DNA of 64,000 nucleotides from Dactylorhiza incarnata (lineage: Eukaryota; Streptophyta; Magnoliopsida; Asparagales; Orchidaceae), in assembly GCA_033032865.1 (NCBI GenBank), contig JAWHQI010000201.1, forward strand, positions 1,923,501 through 1,987,500, given 5' to 3'. The notes beneath the pieces were generated by a model, which did not search any database, had not been told where the DNA came from, and saw only the letters and a program-made list of their open reading frames with translations. This document shows positions 11,378 through 24,186 of this stretch, one piece after another. The translations under genes and the position numbers were made by a program. Positions within the stretch are counted from its first letter, which is position 1, and the number at the start of each line of letters is the position of its first letter.

Positions 11378-12695
11378 TGTTGGAGCTTGCATTCCGCATC
11401 TCTTGGTTTGAGAATAACAAATACCATGATGTATTTGATCAACTCTTTTGTGTGTTTATAGTGTACAGGTGATACATGTTAAATAAAGAAACACGTCATC
11501 GTTCATAGATCAAAAAGACAAAATGACGAGTTTTGTATGGTAAACTTCAAACGGCAATAACTTTCAATCCAGGAAGAGTTACGGAATGTGCCACCCCATT
11601 TTGGAATGAGAACGGCATCATCTACAGTTTAGAGAAGTTTCGGATGACAAAATGAAAATGGAGCTATCGGATTTCCGACATCAGTAACGGATTTCTGATA
11701 GCTAGGTAACGGATTTCCAATAGCTAGGTAACGGATTTCCGACAGTGCATGATCTTCCCGTAACTCCACAACGTGCAGCAGTTACGCAAGCTAACAGATA
11801 TCCGACAGCCCACGTCTCAACCACGACCTCCACTTCGCGCAGTAAGTTTGAATTAGTGGGACACGTGGCAGCCTCTGGAGATAACGGATTTCTGATAGCT
11901 AGCTAACGGAAATCCGACAGCTCTCTTTTATTAAAAGGGTTCAGAACTTTGTGGATTTGAAGTTTTGAAGATTCTAAGTTCCTTCCTGAGTGCATACGAA
12001 CCAGAGAGCTCCAGAACCTCAAGAACTCCCATTTGTGCTGAGAAGGTTTGAAATTGAAGACGAGATCGGATGCGCTTCTACATCGACGATCATCTCGAGG
12101 CTTCAACCTTCCTTTCAGAGATCTGAATTTCTAGGGAGTTCTTATTTTATCTTGTATTTTCATTTATATACATTTTACTTTGTATTGGTAGGGAAAATCG
12201 CTTCCTTGTGTGGAGCGTCTAAGTCCTTGCGTGGCTTAAGGAAAAATCGCTTCCTTGTGTGGAGCGTCCAAGTCCTTGCGTGGCTTGGTGGGAAAACGTG
12301 GCCTTGTGTGCTACGTCTAGATCTTGGGAAGATCTAGAGGATACGCTAGGGCTTGGTCTAGGGAAAGATAAGTCATAGCCTTCCGGTCCTTAGTAGAAGG
12401 ACCGGTAAAATTGTAAACGTTTTATTTTACCATTATTGCCTTGATCTTAAGCTTTATTAAGATCGTTATGTTCATGTATGTCTTTGTCATATTTAATAAA
12501 ATTATGAATGTTACTTTATTGAAAATTAATTGAGTATTTATTAATATAAAATTTGTGTTTGGAAAATTTCGATTAATTATTTTTAAGAAAAGTGAAAGTT
12601 GGTGAAAAATTCTTAAGTAAAAATCATAATTTAAAAAGGCCCTTATTCCCCCCCCCCCCCCCCCCCCCCCCCTAAGGGCGCCACAAGATCCAACA
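11378..12695 (+). repeat. E2 5' LTR
   Basis: 1318 bp, from TGTTGGAGCTTGCATTCCGC to GATCCAACA. U3 carries repeats of AACGGATTTCCGATAGCTAG (about 11690-11910). Near the end are two copies of a GCTTCCTTGTGTGGAGCGTC block and a long C-tract (about 12650-12672) in TTATTC-C(n)-TAAGGGCGCC. Confidence 0.95.
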
Positions 12696-12697
12696 CA

Positions 12698-12709
12698 TGG
12701 TATCAGAGG
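12698..12709 (+). other. E2 primer-binding site (tRNA-iMet)
   Basis: TGGTATCAGAGG, two bases after the 5' LTR. It matches the initiator tRNA-Met complement except possibly its last base. Confidence 0.93.
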
Positions 12710-12743
12710 AGGTTATTCCAATACGGCTTCACAACCGGGAATA

Positions 12744-14062
12744 ATGGAGCTTCATGATCTCGCATCTTCTAGAGGGGATAATTTTTATGAAAATGAAAAA
12801 TCATTATATCCACCATTATTTATGGGTGAACTTTATAATGGGTGGGGAATACTTATGGAAAAATTTCTTATATCCTTGGATATTGAAGTTTGGAATATTA
12901 CAATTAAAATGCCCCCCAAATATTTTAAATAAAAATGAAATGTTTTTAAATGCCAAATCAATGAATAGTCTATATTGTGCATTAGATCAAAATATTTTCA
13001 AACTTATTTATACACTTCCTAATGCTTATGAAGTTTGGAAATTTCTTTAGAATTCTTATAGTCTTCCTTCCGCAGATGATGCCTGTGAGCAATTCCTTAT
13101 GGATCCAAGAGAAGAAGACAACATCACAATATTGGACTCAGTTGATGGCAAAACATCAAGCAAAAGAGAAGACGGAAACTATAGCAAGGTAAGAAAATCT
13201 AAATCTTCTCTTTTAGTAACTAATTCTATTTCTACATTTTGTGTGCTTAAATTTGCTAAACGTAAAATTTCAAAGTTGAAACATGCTAATTCCAAATTAC
13301 CTTTAGAAAATAACACTTTAAAAGCAAACACTAAAGTAGAATCTTATATTGATGTTTCAAATTCTTGTTCATGCTCTTTAATTGAAAATGCTAAACCTTG
13401 TTTTGATTATAATACATTTAAAGAAGAACTCAAATTTTTGGAAAAAGGTCTTTTAACTTCAAAAGAGCATAATGAAAAATTGTTAAAAGAAAATGATAAT
13501 TTAAAGGATAAATTAGAATCATTAAAAATGTTTATTCAAAACTTTTCATATAATAAAACATCTTTTATTTCTAGTTTATCAAATTATCAAAAGTCTAAAA
13601 GCTTAACTTCATTTATAAGAGTACGTCTATAAGAAATAGTGAAAATGAAAATCATCAAAATAAGAACCAATCATTTAAAACATATTGTAACCCACTTTTT
13701 CAACATTCAATTCTTAAGAAAAACCATCACTCTTATAAACTCTCAAAGAATCAATATAATAAAATTCATTATGATTATCAACATCAATGTATTTTGAAAA
13801 ATAATTTGAATAATCATAAATCCCAAATGAATTATTTTTCAAACAACTATCATTCCAAAAAGATGTCAAATAATCATAATATGAATTTAAAAGATAAACA
13901 GCCAAAGTATGAATGGAGGCCCAAAATTAAAAACAAAACACTAACTCCACTTGTAAAGGCCCATTCATCACTATCTCTCCAAAAGCCTACATGATGTATT
14001 TGGGTACCCCAAAGGAACCATCACACTTGGTCCCCTTTGGATACCTAAGTCTCTCATTCACT
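12744..14062 (+). pseudogene. E2 gag, broken
   Basis: Homologue of the intact E3 Gag. It begins at the ATG at 12744. The frame is lost at a run of six C at about 12911-12916, where E3 has five, continues in the second frame to a stop near 13050, resumes (13099-13632), and is then frameshifted and shortened relative to E3. A last recognisable piece (about 13794-14040) carries KDKQPKYEWRPKIKN, with the WVP end just after it in a shifted context. It has gag core and coiled-coil segments but no zinc knuckle. It is non-functional as read. Confidence 0.88.
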
Positions 14063-14972
14063 AGGAATCATTATATTGCATGAAGTAGAAATTAATTAAA
14101 AATGAAATATCAGTACTCTACTTCATGATATGCTTAATTGCTTTTTCTTTTGTTTGTTTTCTTATTTTTGAGCCAACACGCTAAGGTCACTTAGATATAT
14201 TATGAAATATGACTTTTACATTTTAAGCCTAATGTTTATCAAATCAAAATTGAACATAAAGTCATAATTTTTAAGTGATCTATCTTTTCTTTTTGTTTTA
14301 TCCTTTTTAAATCCTTTGCCTATAAATGTCTTATATTATCATTATTAATTGAATGCTAAATTTTCTAAATGATATTATCAAGACTAGTGAAATTACTTTC
14401 AAAATTGGATTTAAATGGATTTTTAGGGGTCTTAGGCTAAAGTATTAAATGCGCAACTAATTGCATATTTGTCTATTTTTCGTTGCTGCATATAATAACC
14501 CTTATATTGAAAATCATAATCGATAAAAATCAGAATCAAATAATATAAAAAACAATGTGTTTTAAATCAAATATATTAACTCTGTTGCTAACGCCAGGCG
14601 TTATCACTAACATTGGCGGAAGCATTTTTTCTAAAAATTCTGATTTTCTCTGAAAATTTATTTTTACTATCATTGTTGTCAAATACCTTGTAGTTGTTTT
14701 GTCTAATTTCTAAAAATTAAAATCAAAAAGAAAAGTTACAAAAATGATGAGTATGATTTCACAATCACCACCATGATCTATTAATATCCTATGCTAAAAT
14801 TCACTATAATCATATATCATAATTCATGATCCATCAAGACCTATCTTAAATCAACTTATTCTATCAACCTTAGGAATTATGAAATATATGATTGCAATTG
14901 GTATTATAGTTTCATATCTTGTTTTGTGTGTGTGATGTGCATCTTTATTGTTTGCATGAATCTCATTATCTT

Positions 14973-15183
14973 TAGACCTATGAATTAACTTGATATCAAC
15001 AAGATGAAATCAAATAGAACTGTCACTTCTTTCTAGGTCTATGAAAATTCAAAACTCTATGTTTGAATACATGCAACTTAATCTTATATTTGTCCATCTT
15101 TACTTAGCTTTGCACCATGTTGTCCTAATTCATCACACTAGCATTATCACGTACCATAGATAGAAATCAATGCTCATGCTAGT
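14973..15183 (+). repeat. Conserved long-loop inverted repeats (E2)
   Basis: Two perfect 8-bp inverted repeats: TAGACCTA/TAGGTCTA (14973-14980, 15034-15041) and ACTAGCAT/ATGCTAGT (15137-15144, 15176-15183). The second matches the E1 and E3 ACTAGCA pair, and the first matches the extra E3 pair at 28683-28753. The loops differ in sequence. Confidence 0.72.
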
Positions 15184-15400
15184 TATATCTTGTAATGCTA
15201 AAGTAAATTATATCATTAAAATAAGAAAATCTTATTTTCCTTTGTAGTTATTTGCATGAATAAAACTTTTCTAAATGGATTTAAAATCTACAATCTTTGA
15301 TAAAATTGTAAATCCAAAACTAATCATGAAATTATAACAAAATTAATATATTTAAGGCTTACACGCTTAGTATGTCCATAATCAATAAACCTATGACATT

Positions 15401-15640
15401 TGTCTCACAATAGCGAGGGCATAGGATTGTGTGCATTAGAGACCTAACCTCTAAGTCATGTCTTGTCCTTAACCGGGGAGGGTTCCAGTGGGGCCTTGAG
15501 AGGCACTGGGGGGAAAGAGTGCTAGGTTGAGCATCATCTTTTGTATGCATATGGGATTAACACCCCAACCTATGGCATGTGTGCAGCTCCTCATGCCCAT
15601 CTGTCACTTAGTACGGGGCTAGAGTGTAGTCATGTAGTTA
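15401..15640 (+). other. Conserved GC-rich island (E2)
   Basis: Reverse-complement counterpart of 3929-4180 and 27441-27694. It contains the hairpin TTAGAG-ACCTAAC-CTCTAA at 15436-15454 and the blocks TTAACCGGGGAGGGTTCCAG and CTTAGTACGGGGCTAGAGTG. Confidence 0.7.
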
Positions 15641-18160
15641 AGGTATCTTGATCTTAGATATACTTATATTATATTCATTGCATGAACATTATCTCACTCT
15701 TTATACATAAATCATGCATATTTTTTTATTCTAACATTGCATCATGTATTTGCATATTTTAATATTTTGAGCTTTAATGATTTTACCAAACACAAGTATT
15801 TGAAAAATCACCAAATATATGCTTAAATAGCCTTCAAATCTAATCAATATACTCTGAAATTTCAACTGAAGGAAGGTCTCTTTATAATACAAATGAATTG
15901 AGAAAAATATTTTTCAAAACATCAAGAAATGCAGTTCTGTTTTGGCGTTAAGAAGTTAATGCCTGGCGTTAGCTCCTTTGCTCCAAAATATTTTTTTGTT
16001 TTGAATTATTTCTGGTATTATTTTAATATTTTGTGTGTTTGTAAAAAGTTTTCTATTTTTTTATTCCTTTTAAAACAAAATTTTATTTCTTTTAATATAT
16101 ATATATATGTATTTTCTCTTACATTATTTTTGTTTATTTCTCTGGCATAGAATATCATTTACTGAAAGGGCTATTAAAGACTTCTATGATTTCCAGAGAA
16201 TATATATATATATAAAAAAAACAAATACAAAATTACAAAACAATTTTAAAGAACAAAAATATGTTTTTCTTTATGTGTGTTTATTGTTTTGTGCATATGT
16301 ATAAAAAAAATTCAAAATTTTATTTTAAAAAAAAAACTGATTGTTATTCATTGCCATTGTCAAGGATGGATGATTAATTATATCAATTAAAGATTAAATA
16401 CAATGTTTAATTTAACTTTCAAGTTTCTTAAAAACATTGTTTTGTATTTGTCATGCCTTGAAAATTATCTTGTTATGTGCAATGAAATTGATTGTAGATA
16501 AACATGTGTAGAAATGTTTAGCATGCCTCTAAGTATGAGTAATGTATTATGTTTGATAATGATTCATTCACTCACTTATTTTTGATAACCTACATGTGTT
16601 TACAATCTTATTCTTACATGATTGTGTAGTATAATAACATAAATAATTAAAATGCCTAAATAAATGACCTACACAACATTGAATTGGTTATTACAATTCT
16701 TTGTCTTTCAAGCACTTATTCTTTAGAGAAATGTGGTTTAAAATGCTATGTTTGCAAAACAAGTGAATTCGGAGTCCTTAGTCACTAAAACTAAAAAGTA
16801 AATAATAAATGATAAGGAAAACTCCACCAAGCACTACTCACCCTCCTGATAAGTCTTAATGAGCATTGTGAGGTTGAGCACCTTGGCTAAGAATTGTAAA
16901 GTGACTTGTAGCAAACAATTTATACACCACTTCTCTTTAGTACACCGGATCACAAAAACAAATTTTAAAATAAAGCTAAAAAAGTATAAAAGTGATCCCC
17001 CAAGCACTACTTTGCACCCCGATAAGTCTTAATAAGCATTGTGTGTGTAGAGAGCGCCTTGGTAGTTGTACTATTTATTCATGTGCATTGAAATAGTGTG
17101 GAAGTAATATTATTTGTGTATTTTAATGTTGTGTTATTTCATTATATATGTCATGTGTTTTTTTGATTGATTCACTTGTATACTTTATCAAAACACTACT
17201 TTGTACACATCATTATCTTTCATAAAACTTCTACTGATGAGAATTGGATCCTAATGCTCATCTACTCAAATCTCTACAAACTTAAGTAAATGCACTAGAT
17301 AACAAAGCATGATCGCTATAATGTTTATGTTTACTTGAAATGCAAATTTTATTACATTGTAGTTTGTGTATCTTTTCTTGATATTATGAAATCATGCTTG
17401 CAATTTTTTTATCTTAATGGAATAGCATCTCTTCAATCTTTAACTCAAACATCAACTTTTCAAATTTAAAACTCATTATCCTTTATATGGTTTTATCTTC
17501 TAAAATGATGTTTATGTTTAAGAGTGCTTATTATTTTTAACACCGTGTTTTCCTTTAAGCAAGTGGTATCTTAAAATAGAATGCTTACTTTATCATGTTA
17601 GCTATGTTGCTTACTACTTTATGTTACATCATGCTTATATTTTTCTCAACAAGTAGTATTTAACAAGCTTTTGATTGCATCCTATTTTTCTTCTCGACAT
17701 AAAATCTATTACTCTTATATACTCCCATATTTATTATTTCTTCATAATTATTCATTCTTTCTTTCAAAATAACTTTTGATAATATCAAAAAGGGGAGAAC
17801 TATAAATTCAAGAAATCTCTTACTAATCTCAATTTTTCAGAATGCACCATTGCAATTAATTATAATATTTAGGGGGAGCATACATTTAGGGGGAGAATAA
17901 AATTTATGGGGAGTATATTAAAAAGTTTTCATGAAAAGCGTCTATGTAGAGGGAGTGATATTGCTCGATCATGACAACCCACTTTTGGTAATAACAAAAG
18001 GAGGAGAATAAAATGAGAAATCTAGTGACATAGATATTTAGGGGGAGTAAAAGATATCACACAGTAAACCTTTTATTCATGCATATTTTTTATCGCACTT
18101 ATCTATAAACACAAATGTTCTTAAACTCACTAATTTCTCATATGGGTATTTATTATTAGC

Positions 18161-18173
18161 AAAAGGGGGAGAT
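18161..18173 (+). other. E2 polypurine tract
   Basis: AAAAGGGGGAGAT directly before the 3' LTR. Confidence 0.93.
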
Positions 18174-19509
18174 TGTTGGAGCTTGCATTCCGCATCTCTT
18201 GGTTTGAGAATAACAAATACCATGATATATTTGATCTACTCTTTTGTGTGTTTATAGTGTACAGGTGATACATGTTAAATAAAGAAACACGTCCTCGTTC
18301 ATGGATCAAAAAGACAAAATGACGAGTTTTGTATGGTAAACTTCAAACGACAATAAATTTCAATCCAGGAAGAGTTACGGAACGTGCCACCCCATTTTGG
18401 AATGAGAACGGCGTCATATACAGTTTAGAGAAGTTTCGGATGATAAAATGAAAATGGAGCTATCGGATTTCCGACATCAGTAATGGATTTCCGATAGCTA
18501 GGTAACGGATTTCCGATAGCTAGGTAACGGATTTCCGACAGTGCATGATCTTCCCGTAACTCCACGACGTGTAGCAGTTACGGAAGCTAACAGATATCCG
18601 ATAGAGATATCGGATATCTGACAGCCCACGTCTCAACCACGACCTCCACTTCACGCAGAAACTTTGAATTAGTGGGACACGTGGCAGCCTCTGGAGATAA
18701 CGGATTTCCGATAGCTAGCTAACGGAAATCCGACAGCTCTCTTTTATTAAAAGGGTTCAGAACTTCGTGGATTTGAAGTTTTGAAGATTCTAAGTTCCTT
18801 CCTGAGTGCATACGAACCATAGAGCTCCAGAACCTCAAGAACTCCCATTTGTGCTGAGAAGGTTTGAAATTGAAGACGAGATCGGACGCGCTTCTACATC
18901 AACGATCATCTCGAGGCTTCAACCTTCCTTTCGGAGATCTGAATTTCAAGGGAGTTCTTATTTTATCTTGTATTTTCATTTATATACATTTTACTTTGTA
19001 TTGGTAGGGAAAATCGCTTCCTTGTGCGGAGCGTCTAAGTCCTTGCGTGGCTTAAGGGGAAAATCGCTTCCTTGTGCGGAGCGTCCAAGTCCTTGCGTGG
19101 CTTGGTGGGAAAGCATGGCCTTGTGTGCTACGTCTAGATCTTGGGAAGATCTAGACGATAGGCTTGGGCTTGGTCTAGGGAAAGATAAGTCATAGCCTTC
19201 CGGTCCTTAGTAGAAGGACCGGTAAAATTGTAAAAAGTTTTATTTTACCAATTATTTCCTTGATCTTAAGCATTATTAAGATCATTATGTTCATGTATGT
19301 CTTTGTCATATTTAATTAAATTATGAATGTTACTTTATTGAATATTAATTGAGTATTTTTAAATATAAAATTTGTGTTTGGAAAATTTCGATTAATTATT
19401 TTTAAGAAAAGTGAAATTTGGTGAAAAATTCTTAAGTAAAAATCATTATTTAAAAAGGCCCTTATTCACCCCCCCCCCCCCCCCTCTAAGGGCGCCCCAA
19501 GATCCAACA
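18174..19509 (+). repeat. E2 3' LTR
   Basis: 1336 bp, close to the 5' LTR. The main difference is a perfect palindrome at 18592-18619 absent from the 5' LTR, plus C-tract length and point changes. It ends GATCCAACA, followed by the CACTT duplication. Confidence 0.95.
18592..18619. repeat. Palindrome present only in the E2 3' LTR
   Basis: Perfect 12-bp arms AGATATCCGATA and TATCGGATATCT around a GAGA loop. At the matching place in the 5' LTR (about 11790-11800) only the left-arm sequence is present. Confidence 0.92.
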
Positions 19510-19514
19510 CACTT

Positions 19515-20660
19515 CACTTCAATAATTTCAACACAGTGTTTGTAAGTCAAAGGGTAAGTCAATTCCACCAGGGAAGAGAATAAATATTGGAATATTCTCT
19601 AAGTGGACCATGCAAATTTTAAAGCCTGGTCAAGCCCCAGCCTCACATCCTCCATATCCTCATCCTCAAGAGCCAGAAAGGCACACACCAGACCCTCCAA
19701 GGGATGGTATCCCTCCTCATCACTCTCCGCCTCTAATGGACACTGTTCTAGATATTCATCAGGAAGACACTCCAGCACAACAACAACTGCACAACAACCT
19801 CAACAACAAAAACAATAGGTCCCATCCACTTCAGCACCTGAGCAATCCACCCTCATTTCAGATCATCAGCCTGCTCCACCTCCACCATAATTAATACACT
19901 TTTCTCCTGACTTTTACCATCCTCTATCCCCTATCCAAGAACACCTTCATCCATCACCTCCTCCTTTTGCATCTCATACTCCACCAATTGATCCTGAGCA
20001 GATCATTTTCAAAGTTGTGGTCATAGCCTCCTCCACCTTTGCAGACCAGGTGGCCACTCAGGCTAGAAAGTTTGATAGAAAGTACTCACAAATGGAAGGT
20101 GAGTTATTAAGTTTTATAAGATCTTTTCAGATCCTCAAAGATTTTATATCTTCCTCCATGGTTACAAAGGAATTCTTCACCTCTCTGCACAGCAAGGTTA
20201 AGAAGGGGGAGAACCTATTGGAGGAAGAAAGACATGCCCTAGATTTGAGTGAATAGGGTGAAGGTGATGCTCAAGGTCCTGCCAAAGCTACAATAATTCA
20301 ACAAGCATGGATCTAGAGGGAGCTTGCAGACCAGGGGGAGTTCCCAGATAAATTAAATGATGAGCAAATAGATGCAACAGTTCAGGGGGAGATTGCTCCA
20401 AATGTTCAGAGAAATCTGGATATATAATTGGAAGTTGTACATCAGCTGATGATGAGGTCCCTCAGAATGATAATCTGTTGGATGAGGTAGCCAAGATAGA
20501 TGTGGAAGCTGCCCAGGAAGCTGGAGTGAATGCTCACTCTCAGGGGGAGCTTCCCAAGGATGCTACTACAGAAGTTGATGAGCCTTTGAAGATTGCCTCA
20601 AGGAAAGTCTCCCCAAAAGTATTTTCAAGAAAAAAAACTCCTAAGAAGGAGCAATGAGGT
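19515..20660 (+). pseudogene. C3 downstream ORF remnant
   Basis: Decayed coding-like sequence before the 3' LTR. A Pro/His/Gln-rich part (about 19610-19894) is followed by a helical segment with FADQVATQARKFDRKYSQME (20017-20256) and then an acidic, Gln-rich part with stops. Its position suggests the extra ORF that some plant Copia elements (Sirevirus lineage) carry between pol and the 3' LTR. I cannot name a domain. The sequence GGGGGAG recurs within it (about 20334, 20389, 20543). Confidence 0.45.
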
Positions 20661-20888
20661 TCATGTACTCTGTAAGAAAAATTTCTTCTGGAAAACAGCT
20701 CTGGATATCTACATATTACTTGACATTAGAATGGTCTGTGAAAAACAATAGGTTATTTTCTATATATACCAATCCTGTCCGGTATGTACTTCATTCTTAT
20801 GTCCAGGATGTCTTGTATGCATTTATGTTTATTTATGCAAAGAAATAAATAAAATCACTTTGTTCAATTTGTAAAATTTGTTAAGATA

Positions 20889-20901
20889 AATAGGGGGAGA
20901 T
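20889..20901 (+). other. C3 polypurine tract
   Basis: AATAGGGGGAGAT directly before TGTTGGGAAAAACC, the 3' LTR start. Confidence 0.88.
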
Positions 20902-22559
20902 TGTTGGGAAAAACCCCTTTGATTTAACTTAACAAATTACCTAAAAGTGATTTTGTTTCTTAGGATTGAATTACCCATTGTATAGTGAGGGTAATCTAGT
21001 CATTAAATGTCTTAGGATATCACACTCAACTTAGGGTGTCAAGATCAAGTCAAGAGAAGCAAAATTTGGGCAAAGTTAACACTTACGTCGAATAGAATTC
21101 GACGTAACGTCAAGTTATTGTCGACGCTACTCTGACTAGAAGTCCAAGTAGTTCACCTTCTTGTCGAAGTAGATCAAGTCGACGTTATGTCGAATACATA
21201 TCGACGTAGAGGCCATGGACTTGTCGAAGTATCTTGAGAAGTTGACGTAGCTTCTACTTCAACTCAGAGCAGAAGGAAGTATCTGTCAAAGTCATTCAAA
21301 GTCAACGCAACGTCGACATCATCTTGACGCAGATAATGATGCTCAGAATCATATCTTCAGCTCGACGGTTACGTCAATTGGGTATCGATCCAACGTCGAC
21401 TAGCAGAGTTCAGTCAGAGTAAGGATGAATTTGAAGCTGCTCCTACAAGAACTCGAAGGAGCGTTGATAAGACAGGTAGAGAACTCGACGCAACGTCGAA
21501 TACAGTCTGAAAAGAGAAACCTTTTCAGCTGTCATTTTGGGCCTTCTCTCATGGCCCACCTCTCTCAAGACCGTTCTCCAACGGCTTCTTAATTGCCTCA
21601 AATGGAATAAAGAATTAACTGAGGTAATAGAAAAGCTTTCTTGGAAACAAGCTTAAATGTTGGTAGATGGGTCAGGAATCAAGGAAGGTTTTATTATGAA
21701 GACAGATATACCCTTCAGGACTTACCTAAAAGGGAAAGAAATTCAAATTCATTATGTGGATAATAAAAGGGAATAGAAGAAAGGGAAAAAGTAGAGCACT
21801 AATCACAATCAGCTATACTGTTCTATTAAGGCTCCTCCTTCTTCCTCTCTCCCACACAGGAACCCTAACAGAAGAAAATACAGAGAAGCAATATTTGTTG
21901 TTCTTCTTCTATCTAAGAACAGTACAGAACAAGGTTGTTCATCATCACAATCTTATAGCAGCCAAAGTTCAATCAGAAAGAAGATAAAAGGATCTGATAA
22001 TCATAGCTTCTGCAAATCATCACCATCTTAAGCAGAAGATCATCAAGAGCAGATCATGTGAACAGATACAAGAAGCTGTTCTTAATACAGCCATCATAAG
22101 AATTCTGAAAACAGAATTCCTACACCCTTCATCTTTCTCTTTCTCCTTCCCTTCTCTAAAAGTGTTTTGTTAATCCCTCTTAAAAGGATTCAGTGGTTCA
22201 AGCTCTCCTTATCAAAAGATCTGGTGGTTCAAGATCTTCTTATCAAAAGATTTGGTGGTTCAAGATCTCCTTATCAAAAGATCTGGTGGTTCATGATCTC
22301 CTTATCAAAAGATCAGTGGTTCTAAGAGTCTCCTTACCAAAAGTCTCAGGCATAGTGGTGCATCCATACCAGGTGGTAGAAGAGAGGAGTACCCACATTT
22401 TGGGGAACCTCTATAAAAAATTTTGTGTGTCTTCTTGTTGCTAATTTTCTGTGCTGTCCCAATAGCTAGTTTATTTTATTGATTTCTGCTTTATATTTCA
22501 GCACTACTTTATTCTGCCTGAGATATTGTTTGAGAATAAATCCTTAGAGTATTTTATTG
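20902..22559 (+). repeat. C3 3' LTR (L1), first part
   Basis: Starts TGTTGGG after a purine tract. U3 (about 21080-21490) holds many GTCGACG, TCGACGT and GTCGAAG motifs. A 31-bp tandem repeat lies at 22194-22350. It breaks off at 22559 where L2 has inserted and resumes at 32342. Confidence 0.8.
22194..22350 (+). repeat. 31-bp tandem repeat in L1
   Basis: Five diverged units of TGGTTCAAGATCTCCTTATC plus AAAAGATCTGG. They give a spurious repeated-peptide frame. Confidence 0.9.
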
Positions 22560-24186
22560 TGTTGGGAATCCTGCTCACATGATTCCTAATTTAAAGAAGT
22601 CAACAAGTCAAGAATACTTCACTTTGTATTTGACATTCCATCTAGTTCATGCTTGCAGGAATCGACAATATGTCACGTATCTTAGTTATTTTACTAAGTA
22701 CATATCGTCGAAAAGAACATGTGATATCGTCGACAATGCGTGCTTGTCGTCGTAATGATGGGCAGAGCAGAGAAGCAAAGTATTTGTATCGTCGACTACT
22801 GAGACATGGCGATATCGTCGAACGAAGAATGTCGATCGTCAAACGAAGGATGGCAAGTTTGTCGATGGCAGAATGCTGTTCGTTGAACGCAGAGAAGCCA
22901 CATGACATTGTCGTGTGGAACTAATGTCATCGAGAGAACATATGATTACGACGATATGATGCAAGAAGGAAGCTCATGATGACACTGTCAGAGAAAGAAG
23001 ATCGTCATATATACAGAATCGCCAGGATATCTTGTATCGTCGAGATACCTCCATCCATGGCAGAAGGAAGATCGGGACGACAAAGTCAGAGACAGCTTGT
23101 CATCGCAATGATGCAGATATCTTCAAGCCAGAATTCAAATCAATGCGTGCACCTAAGGAATGGAGCCATCAGCGCGTGCTCCAATGAGATGGTCATCTGA
23201 CAAAAAAGGACATTGCATATGACTATTGTGCGATTCCTCTGTCCTATAAAAAGGAATGATGGGTGCCATAGGAACTCTCTCGAATACAAGAGCAAAAAGT
23301 ATCCCGCCGCTTCACTTGAACAATCTTTCTGCGGAGAAGAAGAGGAACAAGGAGAGAGCAAGCATCAAGTGCTCTCAAAAGAATCAGTCATCATCATCGA
23401 CTGAAGAGTAGCCGATCAACATCAGGCAAATGAAGTGAAGGCTGAAGAAGATCCAGTGCTAAATCTCCAAATCAAGAAGCATCTTCTTCAACCTAAAGAA
23501 GCCGATCTCCATCAGGCTAAGTCGCCAATCACCTTTTCATGAAGAAGCAGTTTTATTTACTGTAATCTCTTGTAAGGCTTGCAGGCCAAACCGTCTAGCT
23601 TGAGGGATGGAGAGTTTTGAGGCTTGAGGGCCATGGCAGTGGACTTGCGGGTCCGAAAACGTCTAGCTTTAGGGCTGGAGAGTTGTGAGGCTTGAGGGCC
23701 AGGGCATTGGACTTGCGGGTCCGACACGGTCTAGCTTGAGGGCTGGAGAGTTGTGAGGCTTGAGGGCCAGGGCAGTGCACTTGTGGGTGCGTCTTGTCGA
23801 GCTTGCGGGCTCGGGTGCAGTAGGGGAATGCGGGCCTAGGCTGTAGGCACAGGACTTGCGGGTCTGTGGTGTGTATGGCTTGCGGGCCTGAGTGTCGAGC
23901 TTGCGGGCTCGGGTGTAGTAGGGGCTTGCGGGCCTAGGCTGTTGGACTTGTGGGTCTGTGGTGTAAGGATTGAGGGCCTGGAGTTTTTGGCAGCGTATGC
24001 CGAGCCTAGCACACTGCTGGGTAGGCGCAAAGGGAGAGAGGACTACTCAAGACACCCGGTCCTGAGGAACCTCTATAGATCGTTGCATGCTTTCTTTGGT
24101 TTGCTCATTATTTCTTGGATCTATTAACCAGGTAGCAAGAAAATCCTAAAGGGGCTTTTATAAAAAGAAAATCCTATTCACCCCCC
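22560..24186 (+). repeat. Solo LTR L2, first part (continues 32301-32341)
   Basis: Starts TGTTGGGAATCCTGCTCACA. It is flanked by TATTG on the left (22555-22559) and right (32342-32346), so once E3 is removed it looks like a solo LTR. Its right end (…AACAATA) is not the usual CA, so the exact end is uncertain. The first half is rich in ATCGTCGA and TCGTCG motifs (22660-23120). The second half holds a diverged tandem repeat of GGGCTTGCGGGCC and GCTTGAGGGCC type (about 23575-23960). It ends in a CCTATTCACCCCCC block typical of these LTRs, where E3 inserted. Confidence 0.68.
23575..23960 (+). repeat. Diverged tandem repeat in L2
   Basis: Repeats mixing CTTGAGGGC(C/T), GACTTGCGGGTCCG and GCTTGCGGGC(C/T) with irregular spacing of about 20-60 bp. 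Confidence 0.75.

Larger units (their letters stand above)
14063..18160 (+). other. E2 non-coding internal region
   Basis: About 4.1 kb, AT-rich, with no supported coding sequence. It has the same order of landmarks as E1 and E3: inverted repeats (14973-15183), GC island (15401-15640), AT-rich tracts (about 16000-16340) and reiterated G-rich purine tracts before the 3' LTR (17871, 17888, 18040). Confidence 0.82.
11378..19509 (+). mobile_element. E2: gag-only LTR retrotransposon, complete, plus strand
   Basis: 8.1-kb non-autonomous Copia-type element related to E1 and E3 but in the opposite orientation and with diverged LTRs. It has 5' LTR 11378-12695, primer site 12698-12709, broken gag 12744-14062, non-coding tail 14063-18160, purine tract 18161-18173 and 3' LTR 18174-19509. 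A perfect 5-bp target duplication CACTT flanks it (11373-11377 and 19510-19514). No polymerase domains are present. It inserted at the junction between the C2 LTR piece and the C3 internal region. Confidence 0.95.
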
